DNA from: Takakia lepidozioides
Taxonomy: Eukaryota; Streptophyta; Takakiopsida; Takakiales; Takakiaceae
Direction: 5' to 3'
NCBI GenBank assembly: GCA_030704615.1
Contig: CM060733.1
Span: forward strand, 28,088,001-28,148,000
DNA length: 60,000 bases
The first letter of the stretch is position 1. Each line of letters begins with the position of its first letter. Of this stretch, positions 55,372 through 60,000 are shown piece by piece. The translations under genes were made by a program, and so were the position numbers. The notes beneath the pieces were generated by a model that was given only the letters and a program-made list of their open reading frames with translations, had not been told where the DNA came from and did not search any database.

Positions 55372-57945
55372 TCACCAGTAATCTCCACAAGAACAAAACC
55401 CCTCTTGGAAGTGGTGAAAGCGGTTGGCATCCCGTACAACAATTGCTCGCCGAGCAATCTTTGAGATGAACTTGGTGGCCGAGTGGCAGTCACCACACAC
55501 CCTAAGGTTCTTGATGACTCGGATAGGCATCCCAGGAGGCGTGGTAATCAGCCCAAAAGCAATGGCTAGCTTCTCACTGTGGTGATAAAGAGAAATTTGC
55601 TTTCGCTCCTCCTCCACGTCATGCAATACAAAGCGGGTGTCAGGCACGTACCCGGCCTCCTTCATCTGCCCTGACAATCTCTCCAGTTCAGCATGGATTT
55701 CCTGAATTTGTGGATGCAATTTGTCTCCTACAAGGAATGTATGCACCTGGTTGTCAACCTCAATGCAGCTGTGCCCTGGATCCTTTCTGACACCCCTGTC
55801 CCGCATCATTATTCTCACCTTTGCTGTATCATCCCACCTGCCAGCAGCAGCATAGATGTTTGATAGCAGCACATAAGTTGCAGCATCCTGCGGATCACAC
55901 TTGATAAGGCATTTTGCTGCACGTTCTGCCACCTTTACATTGCCATGAACTCTGCAGGCACTGAGCAAAGCCCCCCACACTGCAGCGCCTGGTTCAATTG
56001 GCATACTGTTAATGAAGTCTTCTGCCTCTTCCAATTGCCCTGCACGGCCAAGAAGGTCCACCATGCAGCCAAAATGCTGCATTGTAGGAGTGAGACCATG
56101 ATCTTGACTCATGGAAGTAAAGTAGTGACAGCCTTCATCAACTAGGCCCACATGGCTACATGCAGAGAGAAGACATATGAAGGTGACATTGTTCGGTTTC
56201 AAGCCTTCCTGTTGCATTTGTCCAAATAGTTGTAGGGTTTCCACACCACATCCATGCTGAGCATATCCGGCGATTATGGCATTCCATGAGACCACATTGC
56301 GTACAACCATACTGTTGAGCACTTGGTCTGCATCCTTTATGCTCCCACACTTGGCATACATATTGACAAGGGAGGTGTCGAGAATGATGTCTGGTGCAAT
56401 TCCTGCTCTCACAATGTCAGCATGGATCTCTATGCCCTTTTGCAGGGCTGCCAGACAGGCACATGCATGGAGGATGCAAATGAATGTAACCTTGTTAGGT
56501 GACACCCCTTCCCGTATCATTTGCTCGTAGATTGCGAAAGCCTCCCTACCAAAACCATGCTGGGAATAACCTCCAATCATTGCATTCCATGAGACCACAT
56601 CTCGTTCAGCCATATTATCGAACACCTCTAGCGCATCCTTCATGCTCCTGCATTTGGCATACATATCAACAAGGGAATTTTCCAGATTTATGCATGATGC
56701 AAGTCCAGCTTTCCTGACACTACCATGGACCTCTTTTCCCTTTTCCAGGGCTCCTAGTCTGGCACAAGCATTGAGAGCGCAAATGAATGTGACCTGGCTG
56801 GGTTTTACACCTTCGCATATCATTTGCTCATATATTTCAAAGGCCTCCCCACCATACCCATGTTGAGAATATCCTGCAATCATTGCATTCCAAGAAACCA
56901 CATTCCGTTCAGCTATATTGTCAAACACTTGACGGGCATCTTTAACACTCCCACATTTGGCATACATATTAACAAGGGCAGTATCCAGAATAACATTTGG
57001 CACAATTCCAGCTTTGACGATGTCAGCATGGACCTCTTTTCCCTTCCTGAGGGCTGCTAGGTTGGCACACGCATTGAGAAGGCAAACGAAAGTGACCTGG
57101 CTCGGCTTCACCCCTTTCTGTAACATTTGCCCATACATCTTGAAAGCTTCCCTCCCAGACTCATGCTGAGCATATCCTGCTATGATCACATTCCATGAGA
57201 CAACATCCTGTTCAGCCATACTGTTGAACACTTCATGTGCATCCTTTATACTCCCACATTTGGTGTACATGTTGATAAGGGTATTCTCCAAAATGATGTC
57301 TAGTTCAAATCCAGCTTTCATGATGTCAGCATGGACCCCTTTGCCCTTTTCCAGGGCTCCTAGGCTGGCACACGCATCCACAACAGAAATGAATGTAATC
57401 TTGTCAGGAATCACTCCTTCCCGTTGCATTTGCTCATACATCTCAAAAGCTTCCCTAGCACAACCATGCTTGGCATATCCTCCTATCATTATATTCCATG
57501 TAAACAAATTTCGCTTAGCCATGTTTTCAAACACTTGACGTGCATCCACCACACTTCCACACTTTGCGTACATATTGACAAGGGTGTTCAGTAGAAAGGT
57601 GTTTAGCTTCAGTCCACTTTGAGTAATGTGGGCGTGCACTTGCTTTCCTTCTGCTAGGGCTTTCATTTTGATACACTCCTGCAAGACACATACATATGTA
57701 TTGAAGCCTGCGGTTATGTCTCTTTTGGTCAAAATGTGCAGAGCTTTTTTCAGTTGTCCTGCCTTGCATAGTGTCCTCACATCCTCACAAGTGTCCAGAC
57801 AGTTCTTGTTGGCTCCCTCTGTCAGTCCTTCAAGCAAGGCTGATCGTAGGTTATACTGAAATCTGTCCCCCGCCCATGTTTGACCAGACTCTGTCCTTTG
57901 ACCATACTCTGGGCCATCACCTGATTGTGCTCGACCTTGTATCAT
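55372..57945 (-). CDS. PPR protein, PLS class with E and DYW domains
   Basis: The intact 857-codon frame starts at the first in-frame ATG (57,943-57,945). The frame is open upstream to a stop at 58,057-58,059 but has no earlier ATG. After about 70 residues come five PLS blocks of about 101 residues each, marked by NMYAKCGS, VVSWNAMIAGYSQHG and ACA.L.AL.KGKE.HA, then E/E+ motifs (GRAGQLEEAEDFI, PGHSCIEV) and a full DYW domain. The deaminase signature is present: HSE (within YHHSEKLA), CGDC about 30 residues on, HHF, and terminal CSCGDYW. Such proteins bind organellar RNA and convert specific cytidines to uridine in plastids or mitochondria; the target site cannot be read from sequence alone here. 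The N-terminus is not an obvious transit peptide, so a missed upstream exon is possible. Confidence 0.92.
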   Translation of the reverse strand: MIQGRAQSGDGPEYGQRTESGQTWAGDRFQYNLRSALLEGLTEGANKNCLDTCEDVRTLCKAGQLKKALHILTKRDITAGFNTYVCVLQECIKMKALAEGKQVHAHITQSGLKLNTFLLNTLVNMYAKCGSVVDARQVFENMAKRNLFTWNIMIGGYAKHGCAREAFEMYEQMQREGVIPDKITFISVVDACASLGALEKGKGVHADIMKAGFELDIILENTLINMYTKCGSIKDAHEVFNSMAEQDVVSWNVIIAGYAQHESGREAFKMYGQMLQKGVKPSQVTFVCLLNACANLAALRKGKEVHADIVKAGIVPNVILDTALVNMYAKCGSVKDARQVFDNIAERNVVSWNAMIAGYSQHGYGGEAFEIYEQMICEGVKPSQVTFICALNACARLGALEKGKEVHGSVRKAGLASCINLENSLVDMYAKCRSMKDALEVFDNMAERDVVSWNAMIGGYSQHGFGREAFAIYEQMIREGVSPNKVTFICILHACACLAALQKGIEIHADIVRAGIAPDIILDTSLVNMYAKCGSIKDADQVLNSMVVRNVVSWNAIIAGYAQHGCGVETLQLFGQMQQEGLKPNNVTFICLLSACSHVGLVDEGCHYFTSMSQDHGLTPTMQHFGCMVDLLGRAGQLEEAEDFINSMPIEPGAAVWGALLSACRVHGNVKVAERAAKCLIKCDPQDAATYVLLSNIYAAAGRWDDTAKVRIMMRDRGVRKDPGHSCIEVDNQVHTFLVGDKLHPQIQEIHAELERLSGQMKEAGYVPDTRFVLHDVEEERKQISLYHHSEKLAIAFGLITTPPGMPIRVIKNLRVCGDCHSATKFISKIARRAIVVRDANRFHHFQEGFCSCGDYW

Positions 57946-59090
57946 GGCACCTAGCTCTGTTTTCACCCAAGGAGGGGTTGAGCAATCTTCAATCCAGAGG
58001 GCCTCCTTTGTGCGTTTATTTCTGAAGTCTGGTGATCTTGAACTTGTCTGCGGAAACTACCAGTGGGCAGCTGAGCAGCCGTCATCTCAACCATAGCCAC
58101 ACATAACATCCATCAAAGCTGCAAGTGTTTTTCCAGTAACAGGGAAGAACCTTGAACTACCTACTTTCATGCACGGAAGAACAACCTACCAGAAGTAAGA
58201 TTCAGATTTTCTTCTTTTTCAACATTCGAGCAAAATTGTATTTAAGGTAAGCAACTAGAGGTACAATCAAGTCCCCAGACCATCGTCATTCCAGCTTCAG
58301 TCACTATCCTTCATTAACAAACTCTTTCTGATGACAGCCTCACCTTATCAAACCTGTTGTCCCACCACTGTGAAGGGTCTGAGAAGAATTCCTGCCAGAG
58401 TTGTTCTTTGCTCAATGCATGGCCTGCATACAAATGACATCACAAACATCAATCTTTAGCAGCTCCTAGGTAGCCGAGTGTTATTGAGCCTAGCATGGAT
58501 TTTCTGTCCTTTTCTCTCTCTCTGTCCCTCTCTCTTTGTCGCACTGGGACCCTGCACCTCTGTTCACCAACTTTCAAAATTTCGAGGCTGAGCCGAAAGC
58601 CCTGGTCCTGTCGGGGTCTAACTGCTGGGAGTGCATCAGGAACGAGGTCCCATGAAAGGAGGTCAAGGGTCCCCTAGACTCTCCGATGCACAAGGTATTA
58701 AGACCCCAGAGAAACACGCAAAAGAGTCCCGTGTCTATACCTTCCTTCGATTTCCCTACAGACAAGGGAGCCGTCACAGCCATCACTTGCGGCATTGCCA
58801 AAGTAAATGCCCATTTCAGCTCCACATCCTGACCGCTTACTCTGCTGCATGATGCGAAGCCTTGCGCCCTTTCGCCGCAAGAAGACGGGGATTTGGGCAT
58901 TGGTACTGCCTGCGAGCTCGGGAGACTGCCGAGGCACGGTGCCATGTGTGCGCTTCCATTAACCAGCCACCCCGAACCGATTTGTCCACTGTTGATGCAG
59001 TTTCTTCCCAGACCGAAACCAAGGCCTCTTTTGGCCTACACTACTGGCCCACAAACAGTGCTGTTTGCGTCCGAGATCAACTCAAAACTT
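57946..59090. other. Gap between the PPR gene and the LINE, no gene seen
   Basis: It contains the PPR 5' flank and a CT-rich tract (58,512-58,541). The region from about 58,600 may be the untranslated leader or decayed ORF1 of the LINE that follows, but no motif was identified. Confidence 0.4.
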
Positions 59091-60000
59091 GAAATCTCTC
59101 TCGATTCAAGGATGAAGTATGGCGTCCTGTTTGCACCTGTGGCAAGCTCCGAACCTGGCTAGCCCCTTTGATGCAAACGGAGGCAATAGTGTTTCTCCAA
59201 GAACACAAACTCGATAATAGGAAAATCGCCAGCCTGTCGGATCAGCTCTGGCCCTCAGACGCTGCCTTGGGGGAACCCTCATACGAAGGTTCGAAGGGGG
59301 GCACGGCAATTCTTCTCTCTCCATCTCTCAAACCCTTCCTTTTAGCTGTAGAATCATGGATGCCAGGCAGGATCCAATTCTGCTCTCTCAAGCTCCCAAA
59401 CGCCCCTGAAGCCATAGGGTTCATTAACATCTATGCTCCAACACAGCAGTGGAACGCTCATCCTTCTGGCAACTACTAAACCAAAAGATCGCAACCCATC
59501 CTGCTACTCTTTCTTGGGTGATGGCAGGGGATTTCAATATAGTTGAGAGCAAAACTGACAGAATAGGATCAGGTTCCAGCCAGCTCACTCAAGAAGAACA
59601 AGGACATTGGGAGGAATTGCTTCAAACACACAGTTTCACAGAGATCGATCATCCACCAGCCCACCATGGGGGACTTCACCTTGCCTTCACGTGGACGAAC
59701 AACCGCTCCCTCCAAGACATCTACATGGCCAGGCTAGATCGAATTTATGTCACCCTGGATATCTCGTACGGGACCTCAATTAATCCCCAAGAACCAATAG
59801 CGCAAGGTTTTGACCATGCCTGTGTTTCTGGCATAGTCTCTATGCCAATAGTAAGAAAGAAAGGTAGGGGCATTTATAGGCTCAACTCCAGCCACCTTAA
59901 ACTTCAGTCCTTCAAGCAGGGGCTAAAGAATGTTTGGTCTCAAAACGGAAACTGGATTCAATGCCCAATCCAAAGATTTTAAGCTAAGCTGCTGGCAGCT
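59091..60000 (+). pseudogene. LINE endonuclease domain, running towards the window edge
   Basis: Frames encode the apurinic-endonuclease-like domain that nicks target DNA for LINE insertion: LRTWLAPL, VFLQEHKLD (about 59,190-59,217), GGTAILLSPSL, FINIYAPTQQ (about 59,420-59,450). After a one-base frameshift near 59,450 it continues with WVMAGDFNIVESKTDRIG (about 59,515-59,570), FTWTNNRSLQ, ARLDRIYV and FDHACVSG in place of the usual SDH (about 59,810-59,830). A stop follows at 59,980-59,982. The RT would lie beyond the window. Confidence 0.85.

Noticed and set aside
1-60000. CRISPR arrays, rRNA genes and intact tRNA genes
   Set aside because: None was seen. The tRNA-like boxes at 30.55 and 50.61 kb belong to SINE-like repeats and do not form complete tRNAs.

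Overview
The window is nuclear DNA of a land plant, most likely a non-seed plant (lycophyte, fern or moss). The clues are an intronless DYW-type PPR gene built from near-identical PLS blocks, GT-AG introns in most other coding regions, Ty3/gypsy chromoviruses and Ty1/copia elements, tRNA-derived SINE-like repeats, and truncated LINEs. The clade is an inference. Only two loci look like working host genes: a five-exon UDP-glycosyltransferase (27,627-33,994) and the PPR-DYW gene (55,372-57,945, minus strand). Almost everything else is nested mobile DNA. | Left part (1-26,790). A plus-strand gypsy element (B) can be followed in three pieces: 2,871-3,249, 5,877-6,938 and 21,306-21,565. Its left side is cut by the 3' end and LTR of another gypsy element (A1, 1-2,870). 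Between the first two pieces sits a 2.6 kb TIR element (C, 3,250-5,876). Between the second and third pieces sits a 14.4 kb element (6,939-21,305), bounded by 30-bp imperfect terminal inverted repeats and a TGTA (or TTGTA) duplication. To the right lies an A-family gypsy element in the opposite orientation (A2, 21,916-26,365), with an internal inversion, two deletions and a duplication, followed by a degenerate minisatellite. | The 14.4 kb element is the most interesting object here, and I do not recognise it as a described family. Minus-strand fragments on its left include a DUF8039-like ORF and a piece with a C..C plus RLYHSW pattern. A central noncoding block carries a 95-nt foldback. On the right, plus-strand spliced genes encode an SPxY-repeat protein, a protein resembling a ParB fold fused to a degenerate DNA methyltransferase, and three tandem FCP1/NIF-type HAD phosphatase-like units. 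Eleven copies of a 24-nt palindrome (10-nt arms, 4-nt centre) are scattered through it, in introns and between genes, and I saw none elsewhere in the window. Frameshifts and stop codons suggest this copy is decaying. | Right part (26,791-60,000). The glycosyltransferase has a SINE in intron 3 and a 5'-truncated LINE in intron 4. Next come a LINE fragment beside a 220-bp direct repeat, a decayed copia element (37,4xx-42,026), a truncated duplicate of the glycosyltransferase (42,203-42,845) ended by a second copia element with both LTRs (42,846-47,601), about 7.8 kb with no recognisable gene except a SINE, the PPR-DYW gene, and a LINE endonuclease fragment running towards the window end.
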